Positions 35,782 through 45,414 are shown, counted from the first letter of the stretch. The stretch: 64,000 nucleotides of DNA from an uncultured Candidatus Entotheonella sp. (GCA_951828535.1 OX639990.1:669300-733299), one strand, 5' to 3'. A program made the numbers and translations. The notes: generated from the sequence alone by a model not told the origin.

Positions 35782-36357
35782 CTACAGGCCCCTGAGCACC
35801 GCCAGAAGTTCATCGTTGGGAACGAGTTCCAGAGGCGGCGTGATCTTGTTGTAGCGCACCACGCCTTCCTTGTCGATGATCATGAAAGCCCGCTGATTAC
35901 GCCGGTAAATGACCGGCCCGAAGCCCTCTTGTTCAAGAAGGGCAGGGTCATCGAAAAGGGTGCCATAGGCCTTCGACATGCCGCGAAACATGTCGCTCAA
36001 CAGGGGATAGGTGAGACCGAGTTTTTCGGCCCATGCTTTGTTGGCATCGTTGAAATCGACGCTGATACCCAGTACCTGGGCATTGGCGGCCTCGAACTTG
36101 GGCAAGTCAAGTTGGAAGGCCAGCGCTTCCTGCGTTCAAACGCCGGTGAAGGCGCCCACGTAAAAGAATATGACCACGTGCTTCTTGCCGATAAAGTCGG
36201 ATAGCTTCACCTCATCGGCGGTAGTCGCGGCCAGGGCGAAGTCGGGCGCCTTGTCCCCGACCTGGAGGGCCGAGGCAGAACTAAGAGCGCCGCAGACCAG
36301 CACTGTGGCAAACAGCAGGGCAGCTATGAACCGCCCGTGCCGTTGAATTACCTGCAT
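35782..36357 (-). CDS. Selenocysteine-containing peroxiredoxin (periplasmic)
   Basis: A 191-aa AhpC/TSA-family peroxidase read through an in-frame TGA at 36138-36136 (codon 74). Signal peptide to about residue 30 (SASA), then [12 protein letters not shown]. The active-site segment reads [18 protein letters not shown], where relatives have FxPxxFTxxC-T, so the TGA replaces the peroxidatic Cys exactly. Downstream sequence ([39 protein letters not shown]) is normal peroxiredoxin to the end, with no resolving Cys in the mature protein. AAGGAG precedes the ATG. The gene follows a UxxC thioredoxin-like gene by 21 bases, a plausible reductant. Read without readthrough it would be two useless halves. 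Confidence 0.85.
36088..36121 (-). promoter_or_regulatory. Candidate bacterial SECIS of the peroxiredoxin
   Basis: Fourteen bases after the TGA, the message can fold GGCCT/AGGCC (outer) and AACTTG/CAAGTT (inner, perfect 6 bp) with a 7-base loop ACUUGCC. The position suits a bacterial SECIS. The loop lacks the G in its first two positions that the simple consensus prefers. Confidence 0.5.
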
Positions 36358-36378
36358 AAAAAGTCTCCTTGTGTAACG

Positions 36379-36948
36379 TTAGCTGCGCGGCTGGGCCGCC
36401 AGATCGGCAAGGTACTGCCGGAATGAGCCGCTGTCGAGGTCGAAAGGTCCGGAGGCACCGGCAACGACCGTGCCCTCACGGCTGATCACGAGCGTATACG
36501 GAACGCTCCGAGCGCCAAGCGCACGGGCTACCGTCATCTTCTGATCGACCAGCGTGGGGAAGGTGTAAGCATGCCTGGCAAGGAAAGACTGCACTGTCGG
36601 CACACCGCCACCGTCAAGGGAGATCGCGACTACGGCAACATCTTCATTCGGGAAGGCTTCGTGTACCCTCTGCACGGAGGGCATCTCGCTGCGGCAGATC
36701 CCTCACCAGGTGGCCCAGAACCGTGCGACCACCACCTTTCCTTGCAAATCGGCGGCACGAACGACGTTGCCATCGGGACCGGGAAGCTCGAAAGCGGGGA
36801 GGGTTACAGTTTCACCCGGAGCCTGCATGCCCTGGGGAAGGGCCGGCCCGTCTGCCGCGTCCGCGTGCATGGGATGCAGCGCCAAAAGGGTTACCGCGAG
36901 CAGGCCGAGCCAAATCCAGGCACGCCCTGCTCGTTTAAGTCCGGACAT
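36379..36948 (-). CDS. Selenocysteine-containing TlpA/ResA-like thioredoxin
   Basis: A 189-aa periplasmic thioredoxin-fold protein read through an in-frame TGA at 36705-36703 (codon 82). AAAGGAGG precedes ATG 36948. An uncleaved or cleaved N-terminal segment (WIWLGLLAVTLLALHPMHADA) exports it. The active site reads VVARFWATW-U-GIC-RSEMPS: the first Cys of the TlpA WCxxC motif is replaced by Sec82 and Cys85 is kept. The cis-Pro (RSVPYT) and the VVAISLDGGG and GTVVAGASGPFD strands complete the fold. It could reduce the neighbouring Sec peroxiredoxin or serve metal-site maturation, for example of the upstream NirK (inference). Confidence 0.87.
36664..36683 (-). promoter_or_regulatory. Candidate bacterial SECIS of the thioredoxin-like gene
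   Basis: Nineteen bases after the TGA, UGCCCUC pairs with GAGGGUA (7 bp, one G-U) around a 6-base loop CGUGCA that has G at position 2. Distance, stem length and loop size all fit a bacterial SECIS. Confidence 0.65.
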
Positions 36949-37076
36949 TGTTCTACCTCCTTTGCGGACATTCGGTGTTGCGATCATGAAGCGCTTCGGC
37001 TTCCAAGCCCAGTGGGGGCTTGCAAACGACACCATTGTAACAGAGTGTCAGCCCTACGGCTTCCCCAAAAGGCGGC

Positions 37077-38213
37077 TTACTCGATTGGATGCGGCGCCGC
37101 CACTTGCTCCATCAGGTCATTGTTCCATTGGCCATCCACCGAAATATGGCCCACCGCGCCAAGCAGAACGGCTTCGATCAGGTTGTGATTGACGTAGGCA
37201 TAAATGCCAGGTTGACGGAAGGTGTACAGCGCGGCAGCGGCCTCGCCGCCAAACACGGGCCAGGTCTCCCGATTCGTGTCCGGCGCGTCACTGAATGAGC
37301 CGCCATGCCATACCAGATCACCGTGCCCGCCGATAATGTGAACCCGCGAATCACGATTGGCCTGAGAATGGATAAACAGCACGCTCTCACCTACGGACGC
37401 CTTCATGGCATGGTCGCCGGTGAGCCCGCCGACTCTGCCGTTGAAGGTGATGTGGGTGGGAACAAGCGTCTTCATGGCCTCCAGAGAATCGTTCAAGGCC
37501 GCAGTCGGGTTGCCATAGCGCTTAAAGTTGCCCTCCCCGTCCTTCGGAATGTAGAAATCCTGCTCACCGATATAATAAGCGCCGTCATAACGCACTGGCT
37601 CACCTTCGGCGTCTGTCAGACCGTCCCGCGGCAATACCAAGACAGCCCCGTTCATCCCCGCCACAACGTGATAGGGAATCATCGCGCCACCGGGCGCGCA
37701 GTGGTAAATGAACGTCCCGGTCTTGGTCGCTTTCCAGCGCAATTTGACCTGTTGTCCAGGTCCGACAAGCGTGAGCGCCCCACCCCCCATCGCGCCGGTC
37801 GAGGCGTGGAAATCGATGTTATGGGGCATCGTGTTGGATTTGGGGTTACGGAGCGTCAATTCGACGTAATCGCCCTCGTGGACGACGATGATCGGCCCCG
37901 GATTCGTGCCATTGAAGGTCATGGCCTGGACAAAAACCCCTGGCGCAATTTCCATCTCTTTTTCGACGACATCCAGCGTAACCTCGACAATTTTCGCTCC
38001 CCCCTTGGCAACCTGGTCGTGCTGCGGTAGAAACGGCGGGGCAACGAGTTCCTGCACGACCCGTGGGAGGCCTTCGATCTCTGCCTCTTGACCGACCTCA
38101 AATCCGGGTAAACCGCCCTCTGCAAACGTTGAGGCGGAAACGCCCAACAGGATGGTGACTGCAGCGGCGATTAAGATGCTTGTGGCATGACGCCTCGACG
38201 AATGTTGCTGCAT
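37077..38213 (-). CDS. nirK: Copper nitrite reductase NirK
   Basis: A 378-aa periplasmic two-cupredoxin enzyme reducing nitrite to NO. Type 1 copper ligands His131, Cys172, His182 and Met187 and type 2 ligands His136, His171 and His343 are all visible in [27 protein letters not shown] and VNHNLIEA. Catalytic Asp134 and His292 (VHIIGGH) are also in place with normal spacing. The signal peptide ends near [13 protein letters not shown] precedes the ATG. No FNR/NNR box was found in the 271 bases upstream, which hold no gene. The two selenoprotein genes follow on the same strand. Confidence 0.95.
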   Translation of the reverse strand: MQQHSSRRHATSILIAAAVTILLGVSASTFAEGGLPGFEVGQEAEIEGLPRVVQELVAPPFLPQHDQVAKGGAKIVEVTLDVVEKEMEIAPGVFVQAMTFNGTNPGPIIVVHEGDYVELTLRNPKSNTMPHNIDFHASTGAMGGGALTLVGPGQQVKLRWKATKTGTFIYHCAPGGAMIPYHVVAGMNGAVLVLPRDGLTDAEGEPVRYDGAYYIGEQDFYIPKDGEGNFKRYGNPTAALNDSLEAMKTLVPTHITFNGRVGGLTGDHAMKASVGESVLFIHSQANRDSRVHIIGGHGDLVWHGGSFSDAPDTNRETWPVFGGEAAAALYTFRQPGIYAYVNHNLIEAVLLGAVGHISVDGQWNNDLMEQVAAPHPIE

Positions 38214-38484
38214 GTGAGTCTCCCTGTAGAGATATGGGCACCGTATAGACGTATGGAAAAGCCGTCATGACTCAGGCAGATGGGTTGGGATGGTCTCCTG
38301 GCCGTGTTCCGATAGTGAACAATCCCAAAGCCCCGGCATCGCTCTTTCCAGGTACGTTCCTGAAATATCCGGGCAGAACGTCCCCCGGCTGGGGACGAAC
38401 GACGCCAAGGCGACAGCGTACCACGCTGCCACAGTTTGGCACAACAACGCAACGAGGTTCGGGAGCCGCGAAGTCTGAGCGGAA

Positions 38485-39279
38485 TCAACCGCGCAGAAAG
38501 TCCAGTACGCCAGCAGCGGATTCGTGGGAAAAACGCAGACAGGCAACAGAGATGGCAACAACAGCGAAGCCCAGCAGCACGGTGATGTCCACTGCCGCCG
38601 CAAAGTCGGGGCCGAGGGGTGGGGCTAGTCCGCCGACGAGGGCGTGCTTGAGCAGATCGACCCCGTAGGTGAACGGATTGACGACGGCGACAATTTTCAG
38701 GACATCCGGCAACTGCTGCACCGGGTAAAGGGCGCCGCTCAGGAAAAACACGGGAAAGATGACGAAGTTCATGATGACCGCGAAGTTGTCCAGGGTGGAA
38801 CTCCACACCGCGATCAGCATGCCCATGCTGGCGCAGGCCAGGGCCGTGGCAAACAGGCCGAGCACCAGCAGCGGCAGCGACACGCCGCCCCCGATGTATC
38901 CCATCAGGGCCAGCAGAACGGCGAAGGCGCCGGCCTGTACAACGGCTACGACCATGCCGCTGATCGTCTTGGCGATGACCACCCAGTAGTGGGGCAGGGG
39001 GGAAATGATCAGCAGGCGCATGATGCCGAATTCTTTGTCGTATACCACGGACAGCGAAACCAGCATCGCCGCAAACAGCATCACCATGCCGAGCAGCCCA
39101 GGCGACAGGAAGCGCTGATAGCCGCCGGACGCCTCGTCGCCCAACAGGGTGCCGAACCCCGCGCCGATGACCAGCAGCCAGATGAGCGGCCGTACCAGGG
39201 CGCTCACCAGACGGCCGCGCTGGCGTACCATGCGCATGATTTCGCGTTCGATCAAAGCCCACACCGGTCGCCACATCAT
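38485..39279 (-). CDS. ABC-2 permease of the PQQ-alcohol dehydrogenase system (PedC-like)
   Basis: A 264-aa membrane protein with six predicted helices. RPLIWLLVIGAGFGTLL, SPGLLGMVMLFAAML, the cytoplasmic KEFGIMRLLIISPLPHYWVV and FPVFFLSGALYPVQQLPD are the ABC-2 hallmarks. Its start overlaps the ATPase stop by ATGA. ABC pairs of this type accompany PQQ-dependent alcohol dehydrogenases in many bacteria, and here it ends the pqq operon. What it moves is unknown; PQQ export has been suggested for such pairs, without proof that I know. Confidence 0.85.
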   Translation of the reverse strand: MMWRPVWALIEREIMRMVRQRGRLVSALVRPLIWLLVIGAGFGTLLGDEASGGYQRFLSPGLLGMVMLFAAMLVSLSVVYDKEFGIMRLLIISPLPHYWVVIAKTISGMVVAVVQAGAFAVLLALMGYIGGGVSLPLLVLGLFATALACASMGMLIAVWSSTLDNFAVIMNFVIFPVFFLSGALYPVQQLPDVLKIVAVVNPFTYGVDLLKHALVGGLAPPLGPDFAAAVDITVLLGFAVVAISVACLRFSHESAAGVLDFLRG

Positions 39280-40235
39280 ATGTCCAGTCCCACGCTCAGG
39301 GCCGGATCGTTTACCCAGAGGAACACGTCGTTGAGGTTGGGCCGCCGCCAGCGCACGGCCTGCACGCCGTCGTTCAGTTCCGCCTGCAGTTCAACAAACG
39401 AGACCTGTTCGTCAAGGACGCGAAAACTCGCGGTCCCGCCTTCCCTGAGACAGGGACCGAGCCGTGGTGACAGCACCGCAGCGACCGTATCAAGGTCGGT
39501 ACCGTCAATTTCCAATACGTAATGACCGAATTGACGGACCAGGGTTGCGGGCGGGCCGGCGCCGATGATCCTGCCCGAGGCCAGGAAGGCGACCTGGTCA
39601 CAGGTTTCGGCCTCTTCGAGGTAGTGGGTGGTGAGAAAAACGGTCATGACTTCCTCGCGCCGCAACTGTTCGATAAAGCGCCAGATACCGCGCCGGCTGG
39701 GAACGTCCAGCCCCAGGGTGGGTTCATCGAGAAACAGAACACGGGGCCGGTGCAACACGCCGCGGGCAATATCGAGCGCCCGCCGCATGCCACCGGAGAG
39801 CGTCGCAACCTTCATGTGGCGCCGTTCGCTCAGATTGAACAACTCCAGCAGTTCGTCACTGCGCTGGCGGATGGTAGCACGAGGCAGATTGCGCAACATG
39901 CCGGCAAACCGCAGGTTTTCGTCAACCGTCAGCGTGCGGTCCAGCGCCGACTCCTGGAAAACCAGGCCGACCTCCCGGCGCACTGCGACACTCTCCCTGA
40001 GGATGTCGTGCCCGGCCACGCTCGCCTGGCCTGCCGTGGGGCGCGCCAGAGTGGTTAACATGTGGATGGTAGAGGTTTTGCCAGAGCCGTTGGGGCCGAG
40101 GAGGCCGAAGAACTGGCCGGCCGGAATGACGAGCTGCAACCGATCGACGGCCTGCAGCTCACCGTATGCTTTGCTCAGACCGGTCGCCTGGATGGCGAGG
40201 GGGGTGTCTGACTGCGGCAAGACGTCGACCTGCAT
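39276..40235 (-). CDS. ABC ATPase of the PQQ-alcohol dehydrogenase system
   Basis: A 319-aa ATPase with Walker A GPNGSGKTS, Q-loop VFQESALDRTLT, signature LSGGMRRAL, Walker B VLFLDEPTLGLD and switch His in TTHYLEEAE. Starting at ATG 40235, it lies 31 bases after pqqE, so it belongs to the pqq transcript. The QESALD and LGLDVPSRRG forms are those of ATPases linked to quinoprotein systems. The last 80 residues form the usual accessory domain. Confidence 0.87.
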   Translation of the reverse strand: MQVDVLPQSDTPLAIQATGLSKAYGELQAVDRLQLVIPAGQFFGLLGPNGSGKTSTIHMLTTLARPTAGQASVAGHDILRESVAVRREVGLVFQESALDRTLTVDENLRFAGMLRNLPRATIRQRSDELLELFNLSERRHMKVATLSGGMRRALDIARGVLHRPRVLFLDEPTLGLDVPSRRGIWRFIEQLRREEVMTVFLTTHYLEEAETCDQVAFLASGRIIGAGPPATLVRQFGHYVLEIDGTDLDTVAAVLSPRLGPCLREGGTASFRVLDEQVSFVELQAELNDGVQAVRWRRPNLNDVFLWVNDPALSVGLDI

Positions 40236-40266
40236 GTGAGTTAGATCCCGTCGTAAGATCTGGCGG

Positions 40267-41409
40267 TCACCGCACGCCAGCTTCGACAAACTGCCGCGAA
40301 TTCTTGTTGCTGCGGAACATGGGGAGCTGATCGGCAGCCGGGACGACCTGGTCCTCGTCGATGGCCTTGAGCACGATGTCGTGTTGCGGCGACAGGCTGC
40401 ATACCGGGTCTGCATTAGCCGCGTCGCCCGTCAGCATGTAGGCCTGGCAGCGGCAGCCGCCAAAATCCTTGGCGCGCTCCGGGCAGGTGCGGCAGGGCTC
40501 CTTCATCCAGTCCTCGCCCCGAAAGGCATTGAAGGCTGGGGATTCGTGCCAGATCCAATGCAGGCTCGCGTCACGGATATTGGGGAAATTCAGACCCGGC
40601 AGTTGATGGGCCGCGTGGCAGGGCAGGGCACTGCCATCCGGCGCCACATTCAAGAACACGGAGCCCCAGCCGGCCATGCATGGTTTGGGACGATCCTCGA
40701 AGTAATCGGGCACCACATAGTAGACCTTCATGCGCCCCTTGAAGCGTTCCTGGTAGTCGTGGGCGATGGCTTCGGCGCGCTCCACCTGCTCGCGGGTCGG
40801 CAATAGTTGAGAACGGTTGACCTTCGCCCAACCGTAATACTGGGTGTTGGCCAACTCGATGTAATCGGCTTCCAACTCCTCGGCCATCTGCAGGATTTGC
40901 TCGGTCTGATCGATGTTCTGCCGATGCAACACAACGTTCATCACCATCGGGTAATCGTAATGTTTGATCAGCCGCGCCATGGCCAGCTTGCGCTCAAAGG
41001 TCTTGGCGCCCCCGATGTAGTCGTTGACTTCCGGTGTATTGGCCTGGAAGCTCAGCTGGATATGGTCGAGCCCGGCTTTCTTCAGAGCCGCGATGCGCGG
41101 CTCGTCCATGCCGATACCGGAGGTGATCAGATTGGAATAATAGCCAAGCCGGCGGGCTTCGCGAGCCAACTCGACGAGGTCCTTGCGAACCAGGGGCTCG
41201 CCACCCGAGAAGCCGAGTTGCGTAGCGCCCATGGCGCGGCCTTCCTGAAGCACCCGCATCCATTCCTCGGTGGTCAGCTCATTCTGATACTTGGCGTAGT
41301 CTATGGGGTTGGAGCAATAAAGGCATTGCAGCGGACAGCGGTAGGTCAACTCCGCCAACAGCCACAGGGGGTTACCCTGCCCGTTCGATGCAGATCCAGC
41401 CGTTTGCAT
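40267..41409 (-). CDS. pqqE: PQQ biosynthesis radical SAM enzyme PqqE
   Basis: A 380-aa radical SAM/SPASM protein that cross-links Glu and Tyr in PqqA, the first step of PQQ synthesis. The SAM cluster motif is [16 protein letters not shown] Cys are seen in [34 protein letters not shown] and [18 protein letters not shown] is also typical. Its ATG lies inside the end of pqqD (38-base overlap), implying coupled translation and matching the PqqD-PqqE complex. Confidence 0.96.
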
Positions 41410-41665
41410 AAGCGTCCTCCAGAAACTCGCGCACGTCCGCGGCGATGTCGTCCTGCGGAAATGCCTGTTGCAGTTCCTCGACCACTTGAGTGACGGATTT
41501 GGCCTCCCGGCAGCGGGTCAGGATTTCTGCGGCCGGTCCGTTGAGGGTCACCATGCCCTCGGGATACAACAACACGTGGGCCTGCTGCGCCTCTTCCCAC
41601 TGCATGCGAAAGTGGCGCGTGATACTGATAATGTCATCCGCCTTCAGGGCCTCCGGTTCTGCCAT
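41372..41665 (-). CDS. pqqD: PqqA-chaperone PqqD
   Basis: A 97-aa peptide-binding protein that presents PqqA to PqqE. The [20 protein letters not shown] segment and the acidic helix ending [17 protein letters not shown] are diagnostic of PqqD. Size is normal. It is encoded between pqqC and pqqE and overlaps pqqE. Confidence 0.94.
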
Positions 41666-41692
41666 CTTGGCCTCCTTCGCCGCATCCGTTCC

Positions 41693-42439
41693 TCAACGCT
41701 CAATCAGCGCGTATTTCTTGTGCGGCGGCAGGGTTTCTTGGGAAATATAGGCCATGTACATGGCGTCCAACATCGTCCACAACACGTCGAGCTTGAACTC
41801 CAAAATGTCCAGGGCGCGCTCCTGTTGCGCGCGGGTCTTGAAATAGTCCAGCGTGACCTGGAGTCCATGCTGCACGTCCCGGCGCGCCTCGGTCAGGCGC
41901 ATGCGGAAATAGTCCAGACCCTCCGGGCCAATCCACGGGTAATGCTTGGGAAACGACTCGATACGCGAAGCGTGCGCGTCCGGGGCGAAAAGCTCCGTTA
42001 GAGACGAGCACACCGCCTCCTGCCAAGGGCGCGAACGGGCAAAATTGCGATAGGCGTCAACCGCGAAGCGCACACCTGGCAGGACGTGCTCCTCACTAAG
42101 AACTTCCTCACGCGTCAAGCCACAGGCAACCCCCAGCCGCAACCACGCTTCGATGCCTCCTGCGTCGCCGTCGGTGCCGTCCTGATCGAGCATGCGCAGA
42201 ATCCACTCGCGCCGCACCTCCCGGTCGGGGCAGTTGGCCATGACCGCGGCGTCTTTCAACGGGATATTCTTTTGATAATAAAACCGGTTGGCCACCCAGC
42301 CCTGCATCTGCGAACGAGTCAGCTTGCCCTCGGTCATCATGACCTGGAAGGGATGGTAGACATGGTACGAGGTTCCCTTCTCTTTCAGCTTCTCGTGAAA
42401 TTCCTCACGACTCCAGGGGGCCAATTCGGAAGCAGGCAT
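41693..42439 (-). CDS. pqqC: PQQ synthase PqqC
   Basis: A 248-aa cofactorless oxidase that performs the last eight-electron oxidation to PQQ. Family blocks: [68 protein letters not shown] and [14 protein letters not shown]. The ATG at 42439 follows AAGGAG by seven bases; the longer open frame lacks a site. Length matches characterised PqqC (about 250 aa). Confidence 0.96.
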
Positions 42440-42467
42440 ACCGCAACTCCTTCGTTTCGTGGCACGT

Positions 42468-43382
42468 TTACAGGGTAATGTCCATCCCATCGCGGGCAAC
42501 TTCAACGCCCGCCTTGTCGACAATGGCGCGCTCCGGGGACTCCTCGTCGAGTATCGGATTCGAATTGTTGATGTGAATCAGAATTTTGCGCGGGCGCTGC
42601 AACGAAGCGAGGACACTCAACATGCCGTCGTCGCCCGATTGCGGCAGGTGACCCATGTCACTGGCCAGTTTTTTGCCCAAGCCGGCAACCACCATTTCGT
42701 CGTCGCGCCAGAAGGTTCCGTCCACCATCAGGCAATCCGCTTCCTCCATGTAGGGAAGGATATGTGTCTCGATCTTGCCCAAGCCCGGCGCGTAGTAGAG
42801 CATTTTGCCGCTGCGCAGGTCTTCCACACGCACGCTGATGTTGTCGCCAATATGCGGGTCGTGGCGATGCGGAGAATAGGGCGGCGCTTTGCTGCTCAGG
42901 GGCACTGCGGTAAAACGTAGGTCCTCGACGCCATCGATCGTGAAGTGAACGCCGGCTTCCAACGGCACCGAGTGCCAGTTGACGCCGCAGTAATGGCCCA
43001 ACACGTTGAAAAGTGGGTGTCCGGTGGTGAGGTCCTGGTGCACCATGTCCGTGCAGTAGATGTCGAGCGGCTGACCTTCGCGCAACACCAGCAGCCCGGT
43101 CGTATGGTCGATCTGGCTGTCGATGAGCACGATACCGACGATGCCCGTGTCGCGCAGGGCCCGGGCTGGCTGCATGGCCGGGAAAGCCTCCAACTGGGTG
43201 CGGATGTCGGGAGAGGCGTTGAAGAGCACCCAACTGACGCCGTCGCTGCTGACGGCGATGGAGGACTGTGTACGGGCCGTGGCTTTGATATTCCCCTGGC
43301 GCAACCGGCTGCAATTCGAGCAGTTGCAATTCCACTGCGGGAATCCGCCGCCAGCGGCCGATCCAAGGACGTGTATCCGCAT
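42468..43382 (-). CDS. pqqB: PQQ biosynthesis protein PqqB
   Basis: A 304-aa metallo-beta-lactamase-fold protein that hydroxylates the PqqA-derived Tyr. The start [24 protein letters not shown] is diagnostic, with [29 protein letters not shown] and LLIH-type HINNSNPIL following. GGAGGA stands just before tandem ATGs; the second (43382) has better spacing. No pqqA was found upstream: the 139 bases to the next gene code only a nine-residue frame without the Glu-x3-Tyr pair. Confidence 0.95.
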
Positions 43383-43521
43383 CATTCCTCCGTAAATCAA
43401 TCGTAATGTGTATGGGCGCATGCCATTGCGGGAGCTGGGTGCCGGGCCGCGCAAATACTAACGGCGGCTCAAAATCGTGTCAACAGGCCGCCGAAACAGC
43501 TTATTGTAGGGAAGAAGCCAT

Positions 43522-44040
43522 TCAATCGCCTTCATGCATACGGCGCCACAGAATCGCCGCCAGACGAGGCACGACGTCCCGCATGTTGCCTCTGAATTGC
43601 AGGGTCTCGGCATGCAGGATCGTAGCGGTCGGGACATCGACAAGCTGCGCGGAAACGAACCAGATGAGGGTACTGACCTTGGTGACCCGTCCCCAAATGA
43701 CGCGCTGCACTTCCAAGGCACGGCCCATGCGCAACGCACAGTCAACGTCGATGCAGGGCGAATCGCTTACCGCCCCACGGTCACCAGTGAGGGCGTAGTG
43801 CTCACTCTCAGAAGCCAGACGGCGCAGGTTCTGGCTGGCCAATTGGGCGGGCAGGCGGTCGTAGGCGGCATCGTCAGGGTTGGCGATGTCGAGATTGAGC
43901 GAGAATTCCAGCACCGCAAGCATCACCGGCGCCTCAGGACGGTCTGCCCAGGTCCATGGGGCTGCACAGACTTGAACGAGGAACCACGCGGCTATCAGAA
44001 GTGGCTTGAAGGCGGAACACATGAATCCATCATTGCTCAT
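43522..44040 (-). CDS. DUF2380/DUF3280-type secreted protein
   Basis: A 172-aa exported protein (signal ending APWTWADRP). The segments VMLAVLEFSLN, CIDVDCALRMGRALEVQRVI and VDVPTATILHAETLQFRGN fit the DUF2380-like lipoprotein group that accompanies quinoprotein dehydrogenases. It overlaps the end of the cytochrome gene by 11 bases; an ATG at 44022 is the alternative start. Its role is unknown. Confidence 0.72.
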   Translation of the reverse strand: MSNDGFMCSAFKPLLIAAWFLVQVCAAPWTWADRPEAPVMLAVLEFSLNLDIANPDDAAYDRLPAQLASQNLRRLASESEHYALTGDRGAVSDSPCIDVDCALRMGRALEVQRVIWGRVTKVSTLIWFVSAQLVDVPTATILHAETLQFRGNMRDVVPRLAAILWRRMHEGD

Positions 44041-44455
44041 CGGGTCTACCGGGTTTCAGCCGTCCGGTACTGCGTTCCAGTACGTATTGGTAGATATCTT
44101 CCATCTGCGATGCGTCGAGCAGCACGTTCCACGCCTGCATGGCTTTCTCGGGTCTGCCCTCGCGGATGACCTTGATGAATTCGTCATGGGGCAGAACCTT
44201 GATGGATTCCCGCAGGTTGGGTCCGATCTGACTTCCAACGGCGTCGATGCCGTGACAGCGGAAACAGTAGACGTGGAACCAACGCCAGCCATTCATCACG
44301 ACGTCCGACACCTGCGGGGCGTCCTGAGCTTTGCTTTCCGGTATACCCTGCAATGCGCCGGACAATATGAGCAGCACCGTAAACAACATGATGGGAAAGG
44401 GGAGACGGCGGCCTGTGACAAGGTCCCGCCTAAAAGTCGTGAATCGTTGCAGCAT
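44030..44455 (-). CDS. xoxG: Cytochrome c of the XoxF system (XoxG-like)
   Basis: A 141-aa periplasmic monohaem cytochrome c. Signal or anchor at residues 20-44; haem site Cys64-x-x-Cys67-His68 (CFRCH); likely axial Met in EKAMQAW. It follows xoxJ by 38 bases, giving the order xoxF-xoxJ-xoxG. It should take electrons from PQQH2 in XoxF. The symbol rests on position and class rather than close sequence identity. Confidence 0.83.
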   Translation of the reverse strand: MLQRFTTFRRDLVTGRRLPFPIMLFTVLLILSGALQGIPESKAQDAPQVSDVVMNGWRWFHVYCFRCHGIDAVGSQIGPNLRESIKVLPHDEFIKVIREGRPEKAMQAWNVLLDASQMEDIYQYVLERSTGRLKPGRPDEQ

Positions 44456-44493
44456 GTCTACTCCCTGTCTTTAATTTCATGAGGTGCTACCCG

Positions 44494-45309
44494 TCATCGG
44501 CCAAGCACTTGGTCATCCAACGGCACGCCGTAATGTTGCAGAATATGCCTGATCTCCACGCTCTTGGCTTTGAGCACGGTTTCCAGGACGGCGTGAAGCT
44601 GCTCGTCGGTCTTTCTGACGCCCATCGACATGGCGAACACCTGGGGCTCGCTTTTGCCACTCCCTTGCAATCGCGGGACTTCAATGGGCACCAGCTTCAG
44701 CGTCTCGGACTGCTGCCCGACAAAGTACCCCGCTGCCGGCCCCCATACGATGGCCACGTCAATGCGCGCGGCGGCGACCCCTTCGATAATTTTGCCCGGG
44801 TAGTTCGTCCGGCCGTCGTAGAACGTGCTGTAACCGATGACGTTCTCAACAATGCCGCGGCGGCCGAGTACAAAGTCAATCGGAGAGTTTCGGTAAACGC
44901 CAATACGAAGCTGCTTCAGGAGGGAGTCATCGAGGGAAACGATCTGCCGGCCGTCCTGGCGCCGGGATACAATGACGTAAGGCGACGAATAATAAGCACG
45001 CGTTGTGAGCAACAGCGGGTGGCCAGTCGAGATGCCGATAACAACGTCGCAACGCCTGGCGTTCAGTGTGCCACGCAGGAAGCCGCGCCGTTGCGGCCAC
45101 CAGGTGTAACTCAGCGGAATGCCCAGCTCCTGCGCCACCAAAGCAGCGATTCGGTTTTCGTAGCCTTCCTCTTGCCGATTCGAAAACGGCAGGTTATCCG
45201 GGTCCGCGCAGACGCGCAGAGCCTCTAGCTCCGCGCTCTGTGTGGCGGGGACGGCCACTCCGGTTACCATCACGAGCACTACCAGCCACAGAAGCTTTCG
45301 CCGACGCAT
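44494..45309 (-). CDS. xoxJ: Quinoprotein dehydrogenase-associated binding protein XoxJ
   Basis: A 271-aa periplasmic binding-protein-fold partner of XoxF, thought to help activate the dehydrogenase. The signal peptide ends ATQSAELEAL, then LRVCADPDNLPFSN, TWWPQRRGFLRGTLNARRCD and YYSSPYVIVSR, all standard in the MoxJ/XoxJ group (TIGR03871-like). It lies 105 bases after xoxF and 38 before xoxG. A second XoxJ-like domain occurs in the fusion at 50.5 kb. Confidence 0.9.
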   Translation of the reverse strand: MRRRKLLWLVVLVMVTGVAVPATQSAELEALRVCADPDNLPFSNRQEEGYENRIAALVAQELGIPLSYTWWPQRRGFLRGTLNARRCDVVIGISTGHPLLLTTRAYYSSPYVIVSRRQDGRQIVSLDDSLLKQLRIGVYRNSPIDFVLGRRGIVENVIGYSTFYDGRTNYPGKIIEGVAAARIDVAIVWGPAAGYFVGQQSETLKLVPIEVPRLQGSGKSEPQVFAMSMGVRKTDEQLHAVLETVLKAKSVEIRHILQHYGVPLDDQVLGR

Positions 45310-45414
45310 GAAGACTCCTGCCCGTGCTATCCGCCAAGGTCTTTGGCCGCCCGGCGGCAGAGGTCTGCCATCACGACATCCCCCTGCCGCCGTCGGACGG
45401 CGGCTTACAGCCGA

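Noticed and set aside
38214-38484. FNR/NNR-type box for nirK
   Set aside because: No TTGATnnnnATCAA-like dyad was seen in the upstream region.
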